NCBI RefSeq assembly: GCF_029891575.1
Contig: NZ_JARZHF010000006.1
Span: 1 to 64,000, forward strand
Origin: Salipaludibacillus daqingensis
GTDB lineage: Bacteria; Bacillota; Bacilli; Bacillales; Salisediminibacteriaceae
Direction of reading: 5' to 3'
Length of the DNA stretch: 64,000 nucleotides
Of the stretch, positions 31,223 to 39,994 are shown piece by piece; positions within the stretch are counted from its first letter, which is position 1, and the number at the start of each line of letters is the position of its first letter. Both the position numbers and the translations under genes were made by a program. The notes below the pieces were generated by a model. The model was not told the DNA's origin. It was given only the letters and a program-made list of their open reading frames with translations, and made no database searches.

Positions 31223-32497
31223 ATGGCTGTGACATTGAAACAAATGGAGCACATGAAACTAAAGGAACTATATGAATTGGCTAAAGAACAAAAGGTCCAG
31301 TATTACAGTCAATTAACGAAGAAAGAACTGATTTTTGCTATTTTTAAAAAACAAGCAGAAAACGAAGACTTGATGTTTATGGAAGGGATTCTTGAAATCA
31401 TCACAACAGAAGGATTCGGTTTTTTACGATCGAACACGTACAAGCCTTCCTCTCAAGATATCTATATTTCAGCATCGCAAATACGCCGATTCCAACTAAG
31501 AAATGGCGACACCGTTTCAGGGAAGGTTCGTAAACCGAAAGAAAACGAACGTTATTATGGCTTGCTTCAAGTAGCTGCTGTAAATGGTGAAGACCCCGAG
31601 AAAGCAAAAGAACGACCTCACTTCCCACAGCTCACTCCACTATACCCAGATCATAAGCTCACGTTAGAATATCAACCGGACATGATCGCTTCACGGGTAT
31701 TAGACATGATTTCTCCAGTAGGTTTTGGTCAGCGTGGACTTATCGTTGCACCACCAAAAGCTGGTAAAACATTATTGCTAAAAGAAGTGGCAAATAGCAT
31801 TGCTCAAAACCATCCTGATGTGGAACTAATGGTTCTACTCATTGATGAACGTCCGGAAGAGGTAACCGACATGGAACGCTCCGTCAAAGGGGAAGTAGTA
31901 AGTTCTACGTTTGATGAAGTGCCAGAAAATCATATTAAAGTGGCAGAACTCGTTCTTGAGCGTGCCATGCGTCTTGTGGAATCGAAGAAAAATGTTGTTA
32001 TATTAATGGACAGCTTGACTCGTTTAGCGCGTGCCTATAACTTGGTCGTTCCACCAAGTGGCCGAACGCTTTCCGGTGGTATTGACCCAGCTAGTTTCCA
32101 TCGTCCGAAACGATTCTTTGGTGCTGCGAGAAACATTGAAGAAGGCGGAAGTTTAACGATTCTTGCTACTACGCTTGTGGAAACTGGATCCCGCATGGAT
32201 GATGTGATTTATGAAGAATTCAAAGGGACGGGTAACATGGAACTTCACCTAGATCGTAAACTAGCAGAGCGAAGAATTTACCCAGCGATCGATATTCGTC
32301 GCTCAAGTACTCGTAAAGAAGAGCTCTTATTACCACAAGATCAAATTGAGAACCTATGGGCGATTCGAAAAACAATGAATGACTCTCCGGATTTCTTAGA
32401 TCGCTTCTTGAAAAAAGTGCGTAATACGAAAACAAACGTCGAATTTTTCGAGTCATTTGAACAAGAAAAATCTGGTAAGGCACGCCGTACGACGTAA
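31223..32497 (+). CDS. rho: Transcription termination factor Rho
   Basis: Hexameric RNA-dependent ATPase that ends transcription of untranslated RNA. The protein is 424 residues from ATG 31223 (B. subtilis 427). An N-terminal helical domain ([12 protein letters not shown]) comes first, then the cold-shock-type RNA-binding domain (EGFGFLRS to RYYGLLQV). The ATPase core has Walker A PPKAGKT (about 177-183), VILMDSLTR and the Q/R loops. Three in-frame starts lie close together (31211, 31214, 31223). AAAAGGTG (31204-31211) is well spaced only for the last. Confidence 0.96.
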   Translation: MAVTLKQMEHMKLKELYELAKEQKVQYYSQLTKKELIFAIFKKQAENEDLMFMEGILEIITTEGFGFLRSNTYKPSSQDIYISASQIRRFQLRNGDTVSGKVRKPKENERYYGLLQVAAVNGEDPEKAKERPHFPQLTPLYPDHKLTLEYQPDMIASRVLDMISPVGFGQRGLIVAPPKAGKTLLLKEVANSIAQNHPDVELMVLLIDERPEEVTDMERSVKGEVVSSTFDEVPENHIKVAELVLERAMRLVESKKNVVILMDSLTRLARAYNLVVPPSGRTLSGGIDPASFHRPKRFFGAARNIEEGGSLTILATTLVETGSRMDDVIYEEFKGTGNMELHLDRKLAERRIYPAIDIRRSSTRKEELLLPQDQIENLWAIRKTMNDSPDFLDRFLKKVRNTKTNVEFFESFEQEKSGKARRTT

Positions 32498-32613
32498 TCA
32501 TTAACTGTTAAATGGCGGGAAACGTTTACTAACTTTATTAGACAACAACTTTTTTACAATAAACTTTGCATATACTTGAACGAACGTATGACGATTCTTT
32601 TTCATACTTTCTA

Positions 32614-32642
32614 TTGCAATATTAGTAAACTGTTGTTATAAT
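32614..32642 (+). promoter_or_regulatory. SigA promoter of rpmE2
   Basis: TTGCAA (32614-32619), 17 bases, TATAAT (32637-32642), about 80 bases before the gene. Confidence 0.8.
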
Positions 32643-32725
32643 TTCGTCATGTGTGAAAAAGGTCTAATAAAGACTGGAATCGTAACTCTGTTTCGAAAGA
32701 TTCAGGGCGGAAGGAGATGAAAAGG

Positions 32726-32965
32726 ATGAAACAAGGAATTCACCCAGAATATCGTGAGGTAGTTTTCAAGGATTCAAGTACTGGTTTTATGTTCTTGACA
32801 GGTTCAACTCGTTACTCAAAAGATACAGTTGAGTTCGAAGGCGAAACTTACCCACTTATTACTGTTGAAGTAAGTTCTGACTCTCACCCATACTACACTG
32901 GTAAACAAAAATTTGCCGATGCAGGTGGACGTGTGGACAAGTTCAAAAAGAAATACGGTATGTAA
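32726..32965 (+). CDS. rpmE2: Ribosomal protein bL31, type B (zinc-free)
   Basis: Large-subunit ribosomal protein that bridges the two subunits. The protein is 79 residues from ATG 32726, with GGAAGGAG 9 bases upstream. The ATG three codons earlier overlaps the ribosome site. The four cysteines of the zinc-binding form are absent, and the longer [19 protein letters not shown] loop is typical of the type B protein. B. subtilis has the zinc form at this place next to rho, so here the conserved slot is occupied by the zinc-independent paralogue. Confidence 0.94.
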   Translation: MKQGIHPEYREVVFKDSSTGFMFLTGSTRYSKDTVEFEGETYPLITVEVSSDSHPYYTGKQKFADAGGRVDKFKKKYGM

Positions 32966-32982
32966 TTTACAACCACATGATA

Positions 32983-33018
32983 AAACAGGCAAGGGGGTTG
33001 CCCTTGTCTGTTTTTTTG
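32983..33018 (+). terminator. Rho-independent terminator of rpmE2
   Basis: A 13-bp stem AAACAGGCAAGGG/CCCTTGTCTGTTT (one G-T pair), loop GGTTG, then a T-rich tail. Confidence 0.93.
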
Positions 33019-33070
33019 TGTCTAAAATACGATTAATTGATTAGTTTGAAACATTTTTGGCGAGGGTGTC

Positions 33071-33410
33071 CTGGACTAGTGCCCCATGCGAGTTGATTTA
33101 GTGAATTAAGGGTAACTAGAAGCGACGCCTAGTGCCCCATGCGAGCTGATTTTGGTGAAAGACGGTCAGAAGAGAAGGCGTCTTGTGCCAGACGTGAGCT
33201 GATTTTGGTGAAAGACGGTCAGAAGAGAAGGCGTCTTGTGCCAGACGTGAGCTGATTTTGGTGAAAGACGGTCAGAAGAGAAGGCGTCTTGTGCCAGACA
33301 TGAGCTGATTTTGATGAAAGACGGTCAGAAGAGAAGGCGTCTTGTGCCAGACATGAGCTGATTAAACCTAAAGGTCAGCTAGAACTTAGGCAAAATGTGC
33401 CCAAATCCAA
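33071..33410 (+). repeat. 53-bp tandem repeat array 3, mixed dialects
   Basis: Six to seven units. The first two use GGTAACTAG and CTAGTGCCCC like array 1; the next four are nearly identical to one another and use GACGGTCAGAAG and TCTTGTGCC; the last decays. The array thus joins both sequence dialects and shows that they are one family. The left arm of the inner units carries a G (CAGAAG) that breaks the pairing seen elsewhere. Confidence 0.92.
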
Positions 33411-33488
33411 CTATCTTTTTCAAAAATAGGTAACAAAAATCAAGAAATTCACATAAAAAAGTAAATGGACCTAATTATGAAAAAGTGA

Positions 33489-33518
33489 TTGTTTTGATGA
33501 TCGATGAGCGACTATAAT
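33489..33518 (+). promoter_or_regulatory. Possible SigA promoter of tdk
   Basis: TTGTTT (33489-33494), 18 bases, TATAAT (33513-33518). The start site would be about 160 bases before tdk. The rest of 33411-33684 is AT-rich. Confidence 0.55.
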
Positions 33519-33684
33519 AGAGAAGTCATCTTTTGAAAATCAATGTCAAAAAAAGTCTCTTTATGTAAGAAAATGTTATTATTTATAAATTTAATGATAC
33601 ATAGTTAGAGACATTGACTATAATCACCATGAAGAAGTACGTCATTCATTAAGTAAAGCCATAAAAGAACGGGAGAGTCATATT

Positions 33685-34308
33685 ATGCATTTAACGAGGA
33701 GAGAGGGCTGGCTTGAAGTCGTTTGCGGAAGCATGTTTTCTGGAAAGTCAGAAGAACTAATTCGACGTGTACGCAGAGCAAGCTTTGGGCGCTTAAAAAT
33801 TCAAGTTTTCAAACCTATTATGGATAATCGTTACAGCGAAAAAGAAGTTGTATCACATAACGGTACAAAAGTTTATGCGATTCCAATTCAGCAGGCGACA
33901 GACATTTTGGATAATATGGAGAAAGATACACAAGTTGTTGCCATTGACGAAGTTCAATTTTTTGACGATAAAATCACAGGCATCGTGCAACATTTGGCTG
34001 ATGAAGGCATCCGCGTCATCGTTGCAGGGTTAGATCAAGATTTCCGTGGCGAGCCTTTTGGTTGTGTTCCAGAATTAATGTCACTAGCAGAAACAGTTAC
34101 GAAGCTTCAAGCGATTTGTTTATCATGCGGGTCACCAGCGAGCCGAACGCAACGCCTAATTGACGGAAGTCCAGCATCTTATGATGATCCAATTATCCTT
34201 GTTGGCGCATCAGAATCATATGAGCCCCGCTGCAGACACTGCCATGAAGTTCCAGGGCAACCAGTGCTAGATGATATCAAAGATCGCACGATTGCAACAA
34301 ATAATTAA
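33685..34308 (+). CDS. tdk: Thymidine kinase
   Basis: Phosphorylates thymidine with ATP in the salvage pathway. The protein is 207 residues, type II (zinc-ribbon) thymidine kinase. The P-loop is GSMFSGKS (15-22). The catalytic Glu lies in AIDEVQFF, the lasso is [12 protein letters not shown], and the zinc ligands are CLSCG and CRHCH. GGGAGAG precedes the ATG. In B. subtilis it lies between rpmE and prfA as well. A strong terminator follows. Confidence 0.96.
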   Translation: MHLTRREGWLEVVCGSMFSGKSEELIRRVRRASFGRLKIQVFKPIMDNRYSEKEVVSHNGTKVYAIPIQQATDILDNMEKDTQVVAIDEVQFFDDKITGIVQHLADEGIRVIVAGLDQDFRGEPFGCVPELMSLAETVTKLQAICLSCGSPASRTQRLIDGSPASYDDPIILVGASESYEPRCRHCHEVPGQPVLDDIKDRTIATNN

Positions 34309-34377
34309 TCTAGAACGTATTGGAAAAACATGATGAAAATGCATGCTAATCTAAGTAGCCAAAATATAAATGACCTC

Positions 34378-34407
34378 AAGCTCTCGCGACAGCGAGAGCT
34401 TTTTCTG
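34378..34407 (+). terminator. Rho-independent terminator of tdk
   Basis: Perfect 10-bp stem AAGCTCTCGC/GCGAGAGCTT, loop GACA, followed by TTTCTGTTT. Confidence 0.93.
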
Positions 34408-34516
34408 TTTGGTCTTTATTCTCATGCTATTTTTCCAAAAATATTCTGTCTCTACTCGTTTTCTTTTTGCATGAAAAAGTCTGTTACGGAAACCCTTATT
34501 GTAAGAGGTGATGAAA

Positions 34517-35032
34517 ATGAACACAAAACAAATGATGATTTGTTTTATGATAGCACTTTGTTTTATAAGCGCATGTAATCGTCCAAATCCACCTGAAGTG
34601 GAAGGAAACGCACAAGGACAAGCGCAGGCACAATCGGAAACTCGTGGAGAAAGAAACAGCACACAGAAAGATTGGTCAAGAAGTTTATTTGGCCCTGGCC
34701 CGGCTAATTATGGATTCATTAATCATCAAAGTGACGCTTATGATCCAGAGCTGGAGGCTAATGTAACTGGAAAAAGTTTCAGGTCACTAAACGCCCCAAG
34801 ACAAACCGAGGGCAATGATCAAGACCTGATTGAAGCGACTATTATCGACATGCCTGGATTCACTCCTGGTATGGTTATTCTTATTGGGTCTAAGGCTTGG
34901 GTAAATGTCACAGTTGAAACGAATTTGAACAAAGATGAGCAAGAAGAACAAAAAAAATACGTGGAACAGAAATTAATAGAAGCGAATCCTCGCTATCATT
35001 ATGAAGTGAGAATATTTGATGCAAAAACATGA
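34517..35032 (+). CDS. Putative lipoprotein, tandem paralogue 1 (YhcN/YlaJ-like)
   Basis: A 171-residue predicted lipoprotein of unknown function. The signal peptide MNTKQMMICFMIALCFISAC ends in a lipobox with Cys20, so it should sit on the outer face of the cell or forespore membrane. A Gln/Gly-rich linker follows, then a C-terminal domain of about 75 residues with DMPGFTPGMVILIGSKAWVN in it. This resembles the YhcN/YlaJ sporulation lipoprotein pattern, but the match is from memory and weak. The start ATG at 34517 has AGAGG 8 bases upstream. The next two genes encode related proteins. Confidence 0.65.
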   Translation: MNTKQMMICFMIALCFISACNRPNPPEVEGNAQGQAQAQSETRGERNSTQKDWSRSLFGPGPANYGFINHQSDAYDPELEANVTGKSFRSLNAPRQTEGNDQDLIEATIIDMPGFTPGMVILIGSKAWVNVTVETNLNKDEQEEQKKYVEQKLIEANPRYHYEVRIFDAKT

Positions 35033-35067
35033 AAAGGTGACCAAATGGAAATGGATGTATTTAGTAG

Positions 35068-35100
35068 AACGTAGCTGCTGTGCTGGAGCTGCGTTTTTTA
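35068..35100 (+). terminator. Terminator between lipoprotein paralogues 1 and 2
   Basis: A 9-bp stem AACGTAGCT/AGCTGCGTT (one G-T pair), 10-base loop, T-rich tail. Confidence 0.8.
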
Positions 35101-35150
35101 TGTATGCATAAAGACTCATAAGGCAAAGCTTTTACGAAGAGGTGAGGAAG

Positions 35151-35534
35151 ATGAAGATCAAACAAATCATGCTATACGTGTCAATATCACTTTGTGTGTT
35201 TAACGTCACGAGTGTCTCATTTTTTGAGACATTAGAGGGAAGAGTGCATGCTGTAACTTTCGATCTAACAAGTACCGAAAACGAGGGAAGATCAATCATA
35301 ACGGAAACAGAAGCGGACGATGAATTCCAAATAGAGGACGTTCTCTACGACATGCCGGATGTGACGCCAATTTTTGTTAGCATTATTGACGGTCAAGCAT
35401 GGGTATACATCTCGTTTGAAAGAATGTTAACGAGAGAGGAAGAGCAGGAGAAAAAAGCATTTATCGAACAAGAATTAACGAGGACAAACCCTCAATACGA
35501 CTATAAAGTGAAAATTTATGGAGAAACAGAGTAA
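35151..35534 (+). CDS. Putative exported protein, tandem paralogue 2
   Basis: A 127-residue relative of the genes on either side. It has an N-terminal hydrophobic signal (IKQIMLYVSISLCVFNVTSVSFF) but no lipobox Cys. A cleavage site after VHA is plausible, so the product is probably secreted or anchored by its signal. The C-terminal domain (YDMPDVTPIFVSIIDGQAWV and NPQYDYKVKIYG) aligns with both paralogues, but the linker is much shorter. GAAGAGG lies just before the ATG at 35151. Function unknown; it has its own upstream terminator and may have its own promoter. Confidence 0.62.
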   Translation: MKIKQIMLYVSISLCVFNVTSVSFFETLEGRVHAVTFDLTSTENEGRSIITETEADDEFQIEDVLYDMPDVTPIFVSIIDGQAWVYISFERMLTREEEQEKKAFIEQELTRTNPQYDYKVKIYGETE

Positions 35535-35573
35535 ACAACGAAGCGATTCAATCGATGTTCGAAAGGAGAAGCG

Positions 35574-36035
35574 ATGATCATGCACGCAAAACAAAGCATT
35601 GTTTGTTTCACGATTGGACTCGTATTTATGAGTGCCTGCAATCAGTCAAAGCCCCCTGAAGAAGAGGGAAATGCTCAAAGTGGAACAGCATTGCAAGAAG
35701 AGCAACCGGCACATAATATGGTCGATCGCAACATTTCCACTCATAGCCTAAAAGCGGACGAAACGTATATCGGAAAAAGTCGTCGTTACCTAGAAACGCC
35801 GCATCCAATGGAGGGGGACGACCAACTTTTAATAGAAGGGCTTATTTACGATATGCCTAGAGTAACGCCTGGAATGGTTTTGCTTATTGGAGAAAAAGCT
35901 TACGTAAACGTCATGTTCGACGAATACTTAACCGAAGAAGAGGAAATCGAACAAACCGCTTCCATATTAGAACGTCTTATTGAAGCGAATCCAGCCTACG
36001 AGTATCAAGTGATCATTAATCATTTCATGAAATAA
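35574..36035 (+). CDS. Putative lipoprotein, tandem paralogue 3
   Basis: A 153-residue predicted lipoprotein. The signal peptide ends in VFMSAC (lipobox). A linker with EEEGNAQSGT resembles EVEGNAQGQA of paralogue 1. The shared C-terminal domain has YDMPRVTPGMVLLIGEKAYV and ANPAYEYQV. GAAAGGAG lies 5 bases before ATG 35574 and 11 before ATG 35580; either may be used. The three genes form a tandem family in the slot where B. subtilis has other genes (between tdk and prfA), so this is lineage-specific content. Confidence 0.65.
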   Translation: MIMHAKQSIVCFTIGLVFMSACNQSKPPEEEGNAQSGTALQEEQPAHNMVDRNISTHSLKADETYIGKSRRYLETPHPMEGDDQLLIEGLIYDMPRVTPGMVLLIGEKAYVNVMFDEYLTEEEEIEQTASILERLIEANPAYEYQVIINHFMK

Positions 36036-36121
36036 CACGACGCAAAAGCTTGGAAGGTTTCTAAACCATCACAACTTCAGCCGATCATCCAAGCACGCGG
36101 CTAAACGACAAATGTAAATAA

Positions 36122-36152
36122 CGCAGCACCTATGGAGGTGCTGCGGCATTTT
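36122..36152. terminator. Terminator between lipoprotein 3 and the oxidoreductase
   Basis: Perfect 10-bp stem CGCAGCACCT/AGGTGCTGCG, loop ATGG, then GCATTTTTCT. It sits between convergent genes. Confidence 0.9.
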
Positions 36153-36198
36153 TCTATCCATTTTTGTTACCTGCTATCTTGCAAAAAATCTGTCTATC

Positions 36199-37524
36199 TT
36201 ACAGCCTTCGCGCTCCTTGTTGCAAAGGGTCCCATGGAGAATTAAATGGTGGCGCGTAGCTAATGTCCAAGTTTTCCATATCTTCTGTCGTCATCTGATG
36301 ATACAACGCTGTTGCCGCCACATCGATTCGCTTATCGATGCCGTGACCACCAATCGCTTGCACACCTAAAAGGCGATCTGTTTTCTTGTTTTTAATCATT
36401 CGGATGAACATATTATCTCCACCAGGGTAATAGTGAGCGTGAGGAGCACTGTCATAACCAATTACTTTATAATCGACTCCTAAATCTTTCGCTTCCTGTT
36501 CCCCTAATCCCGTTTTTCCAACAGCTAAATGAAAGAACTTCATCACAGACGTTCCGACCATTCCTTTAAACGTTTTGGATCCGCCAGCAATATTGACCCC
36601 AGCAATCCTGCCTTGCTTATTGGCGTGCGTGCCTAACGGAATGTAGTCGTCTTTTTCCTTGATTCGGTGATACTGCGTGGCACAATCTCCCGCAGCATAA
36701 ATATTTTTCACGCTCGTTTCCATATAAGGATTAACGAGAATCGCACCCGTTTCGTGCAAGTGTATTCCAGTATTTTTCACAAAACTACTGTTTGGCTTCA
36801 CGCCGATCGCGACGATGACCATGTCTGCTCGATACTCGCCTTTGTCGGTACGAACAACTTGAACCCGGGACTCCCCTTCAAACGCTTCGACCGATTCTCC
36901 CAACACAACTTCAATCCCTTTATCTTCCGCTTCCTTTTGAATGATTTCGCTAATCTCTGGATCATAAACCGTGCCGAGACGATCAGCTAAGTCGATAATC
37001 CTCACTTTTTTCCCTTTTTCCACCAAGTTTTCCGCGACTTCAAGGCCAATGTAGCCGCCACCAACAACCGTGACGTTTAACACGTCCTCTTTCATATCTT
37101 CCACAATTTTTTCTGCGTCAGGTATCGTTTTTAACACATGAATGCCCGTTAAATCTTTGCCCTCAAACGGAGGCAGAATCGGTGATGCCCCAGACGCAAC
37201 GAGTAACTTATCATAGCTCACTTCAAACGGCTTCCCAGAGTCCGTCACCGTGCCTTTCACCACTTGGTTTTTCGCATCCACGTCTTGCACTTTATGATAA
37301 ATACGAGCATCGATCCCTTTTTCTCGGAAAAATGAAATCTCACGTGCAATCAAATCATCTCGTTCAGGAACGACCCCACCTATGTAATATGGCAGTCCAC
37401 ACTGGGCATACGAATACACCGCTCCTTTTTCAAGAACCATCACGTTCCAATCCGGTTGCGCGCGAACCACCTGCATCGCCGCACTCATTCCTGCTGCATC
37501 TCCACCAATAATCACCACATTCAT
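36199..37524 (-). CDS. FAD-dependent CoA-disulfide reductase-like enzyme
   Basis: Pyridine nucleotide-disulfide oxidoreductase of the CoA-disulfide reductase/NADH oxidase class. The protein is 441 residues. An N-terminal FAD dinucleotide fold is NVVIIGGDAAGMSAA. A single redox Cys lies in SYAQCGLPYYIGG (about residue 44), typical of CoADR, which forms a mixed disulfide with CoA. The NAD fold is VTVVGGGYIGLEVA, and the AAGDCA motif is near the end. GGAGGA precedes the ATG at 37524; a 19-codon upstream extension is rejected. Bacillus species use CoA or bacillithiol in redox balance, which fits. Convergent with the lipoproteins and divergent from prfA. Confidence 0.9.
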   Translation of the reverse strand: MNVVIIGGDAAGMSAAMQVVRAQPDWNVMVLEKGAVYSYAQCGLPYYIGGVVPERDDLIAREISFFREKGIDARIYHKVQDVDAKNQVVKGTVTDSGKPFEVSYDKLLVASGASPILPPFEGKDLTGIHVLKTIPDAEKIVEDMKEDVLNVTVVGGGYIGLEVAENLVEKGKKVRIIDLADRLGTVYDPEISEIIQKEAEDKGIEVVLGESVEAFEGESRVQVVRTDKGEYRADMVIVAIGVKPNSSFVKNTGIHLHETGAILVNPYMETSVKNIYAAGDCATQYHRIKEKDDYIPLGTHANKQGRIAGVNIAGGSKTFKGMVGTSVMKFFHLAVGKTGLGEQEAKDLGVDYKVIGYDSAPHAHYYPGGDNMFIRMIKNKKTDRLLGVQAIGGHGIDKRIDVAATALYHQMTTEDMENLDISYAPPFNSPWDPLQQGARRL

Positions 37525-37719
37525 CTCATTTCCTCCTCCATAATGTTCATTCTCTTTGCTGAAAAAATCGCGTCCATCCAATTTTCGATAACGGATAAAC
37601 CAATGATTCAGCTATCTACTTTATCTATTCCACAAAACATCCAATTAAAAACGTATACTTTATAGGGTATTTTGAAAACATAAAAAGCAACTTATATATC
37701 AGTACATTTCAATAACAGA

Positions 37720-37748
37720 TTGATTTTAAGTAACTTAGGTCATATACT
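37720..37748 (+). promoter_or_regulatory. SigA promoter of prfA-prmC
   Basis: TTGATT (37720-37725), 17 bases, TATACT (37743-37748), 42 bases before the prfA start. Confidence 0.75.
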
Positions 37749-37789
37749 ATAGAAAGACTTAAAAGAGTCATTAAAATGAGGTGAAGAAT

Positions 37790-38860
37790 GTGTTTGACCG
37801 CCTAGAATCGGTAGAAGACCGCTATGAAAAACTGAATGAATTGCTTATGGACCCTGATATCACAAGCGACACGAACAAACTGCGCGATTATTCGAAAGAA
37901 CAATCAGACATACAAGAAACAGTGGAAACGTATCGCGAGTACAAAAATGTCAAAAGTCAAATCGCTGAAGCGAAAGAGATGTTTAACGACAATCTTGACG
38001 ATGAAATGCGCGAAATGGTGAAGATGGAAATCGACGAGCTCGAAGAACAAATCCCGCCATTAGAAGATAAATTACACTTTCTTCTTTTACCAAAAGATCC
38101 AAATGACGATAAAAACGTGATCGTCGAAATTCGTGGAGCCGCTGGGGGAGACGAAGCCGCATTATTTGCCGGCGACCTATTCCGCATGTACTCTCGCTAC
38201 GCAGAAACGCGCGGCTGGAAGATGGAAGTCATCGAAACGAACGAAACAGGCATCGGTGGTTTTAAAGAAGTCATTTTCATGATCAACGGAAAAGGCGCTT
38301 ACTCTCGCATGAAATATGAAAACGGAGCACACCGAGTCCAACGCGTTCCATCCACCGAATCAGGTGGTCGTATTCATACGTCAACAGCAACCGTAGCCGT
38401 CTTACCGGAAGCAGAAGAATTCCAAGTCGACATCCACGAGAAAGACATCCGCGTTGACACGTTCACGTCTAGCGGACCCGGAGGACAAAGCGTTAATACA
38501 ACGATGTCCGCCGTCCGATTGACCCACATGCCAACCGGTACCGTCGTACAATGTCAAGACGAAAAATCACAAATCAAAAATAAAGAAAAAGCCATGAAAG
38601 TTCTTCGCGCAAGAATTTACGACAAATTGCAAAAAGAAGCCCAAGCAGAAATTGATCAGGACCGAAAATCGGCTATCGGAACAGGCGACCGCTCTGAGCG
38701 AATTCGCACATATAACTTCCCACAAAGCCGCGTCACCGATCACCGCATCGGCCTGACGATTCAAAAGCTCGATCAAATTCTCGAAGGTAAGCTCGATGAA
38801 ATTATCGAAGCGCTCATCATCGAAGAACAATCATCACTCATGGAAGAAGCGAATAAATAA
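37790..38860 (+). CDS. prfA: Peptide chain release factor 1
   Basis: Class I release factor that reads UAA and UAG and hydrolyses peptidyl-tRNA. The protein is 356 residues. The codon-recognition region and the catalytic GGQ (231-233, in [11 protein letters not shown]) are intact. The frame opens at GTG 37781, but GAGGTG (37778-37783) serves the next GTG at 37790, giving [19 protein letters not shown], which matches the family. prmC, whose product methylates the Gln of GGQ, follows after 2 bases. Confidence 0.95.
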   Translation: MFDRLESVEDRYEKLNELLMDPDITSDTNKLRDYSKEQSDIQETVETYREYKNVKSQIAEAKEMFNDNLDDEMREMVKMEIDELEEQIPPLEDKLHFLLLPKDPNDDKNVIVEIRGAAGGDEAALFAGDLFRMYSRYAETRGWKMEVIETNETGIGGFKEVIFMINGKGAYSRMKYENGAHRVQRVPSTESGGRIHTSTATVAVLPEAEEFQVDIHEKDIRVDTFTSSGPGGQSVNTTMSAVRLTHMPTGTVVQCQDEKSQIKNKEKAMKVLRARIYDKLQKEAQAEIDQDRKSAIGTGDRSERIRTYNFPQSRVTDHRIGLTIQKLDQILEGKLDEIIEALIIEEQSSLMEEANK

Positions 38861-38862
38861 TC

Positions 38863-39900
38863 ATGACGAACGACCAAACAACCAAAGTATACGAAGCCCT
38901 CAACTGGGCTTCGTCTTTTTTACAAGCTAACAATTACGAACACCAAATAGGCCACCGGCTCCTGCAACACCACACCGGCTGGACCCGAACACAAATGCTA
39001 ACCGAGTTACAAACCCAACTCACAAACGACATGCACGAGAAATTTGTCCGCGACGTCAAACTCGCCGCCACCGGCATACCTGTCCAACACATTACCGGCA
39101 GCGAAACATTCTACGGACGCAACTTTACCGTCAATAAACACGTGCTCATCCCACGACCCGAAACCGAAGAACTCATCGAAGCCATCATAGGCGCCACCGA
39201 TGACGTCTTTCCCAGGAGAAGGCACAAGGACGATAAGGCACGACATGAAGGCGTGAGAAATAATCAACAACGATTATTGGACGACCATATCGCGGAAAAT
39301 CCAGAAAACGCACGACATGAAGGCGTTGGAGCAAATCAACAACCACCAATGGACGGGCGTATTGGGGAAAATAAAGAGGAACCGCTACAAATTGTCGATG
39401 TAGGAACAGGAAGCGGCATCATCGCCATCACCTTGGCACTCGAGCTTACAAATAGTCGCGTTTTCGCATCAGACATCAGCTCCGAAGCCCTCGCTGTCGC
39501 GAAACAGAATGCAACCAATCTCGCAGCAGACGTGAGCTTTTTCGATGGAGACCTTCTAGAGCCCTTTCTAGAAACTGGAAAAAAAGCATCGATTATCGTA
39601 TCAAACCCTCCTTACATTCCGGAAGTAGACCGAGCAAGCATGAAAGAAAACGTCACCGAGCACGAACCAGAAACGGCTCTCTTCGCAGGAGAAGATGGAC
39701 TCGTTATTTACCGACGTTTAGCAAAACAAATTCCAAAGATGCTGTTGCGTCCAGGTATCATCGCCTTCGAAATCGGTCATGATCAAGGAGAAGCCGTCCG
39801 CGATATACTGGCAGCAGAACTTCCCAAAACAGCAAGCCTTCAAATCATAAACGATATTAACAACAACCAACGCATCGTCTTAGCAAAACTAAAAGAGTGA
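38863..39900 (+). CDS. prmC: Release factor glutamine methyltransferase with repeat insertion
   Basis: Methylates the GGQ glutamine of release factors using S-adenosylmethionine. The protein is 345 residues against about 288 in B. subtilis. The N-terminal helical domain and IPRPETEEL are normal, the SAM motif DVGTGSGI and the catalytic NPPY (about 248-251) are intact. Between IPRPETEEL and DVGTGSG lies a hydrophilic insertion (about 113-175). It contains two 24-residue copies starting ARHEGV at 126 and 150, the product of a 72-bp tandem duplication (39238 and 39310). The insertion is in frame, so the enzyme is probably still active. Start 2 bases after prfA. Confidence 0.93.
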   Translation: MTNDQTTKVYEALNWASSFLQANNYEHQIGHRLLQHHTGWTRTQMLTELQTQLTNDMHEKFVRDVKLAATGIPVQHITGSETFYGRNFTVNKHVLIPRPETEELIEAIIGATDDVFPRRRHKDDKARHEGVRNNQQRLLDDHIAENPENARHEGVGANQQPPMDGRIGENKEEPLQIVDVGTGSGIIAITLALELTNSRVFASDISSEALAVAKQNATNLAADVSFFDGDLLEPFLETGKKASIIVSNPPYIPEVDRASMKENVTEHEPETALFAGEDGLVIYRRLAKQIPKMLLRPGIIAFEIGHDQGEAVRDILAAELPKTASLQIINDINNNQRIVLAKLKE

Positions 39901-39905
39901 TGAGC

Positions 39906-39945
39906 AAGTCCGATCCCAAACTGACTGGGATCGGACTTTTGTATT
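39906..39945 (+). terminator. Rho-independent terminator of prfA-prmC
   Basis: Perfect 13-bp stem AAGTCCGATCCCA/TGGGATCGGACTT, loop AACTGAC, then TTGTATTTCT. Confidence 0.93.
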
Positions 39946-39994
39946 TCTAAGAGAGAGGCTGTTGATACGAGCCGTCCGCTTAAATGAGATAAGA

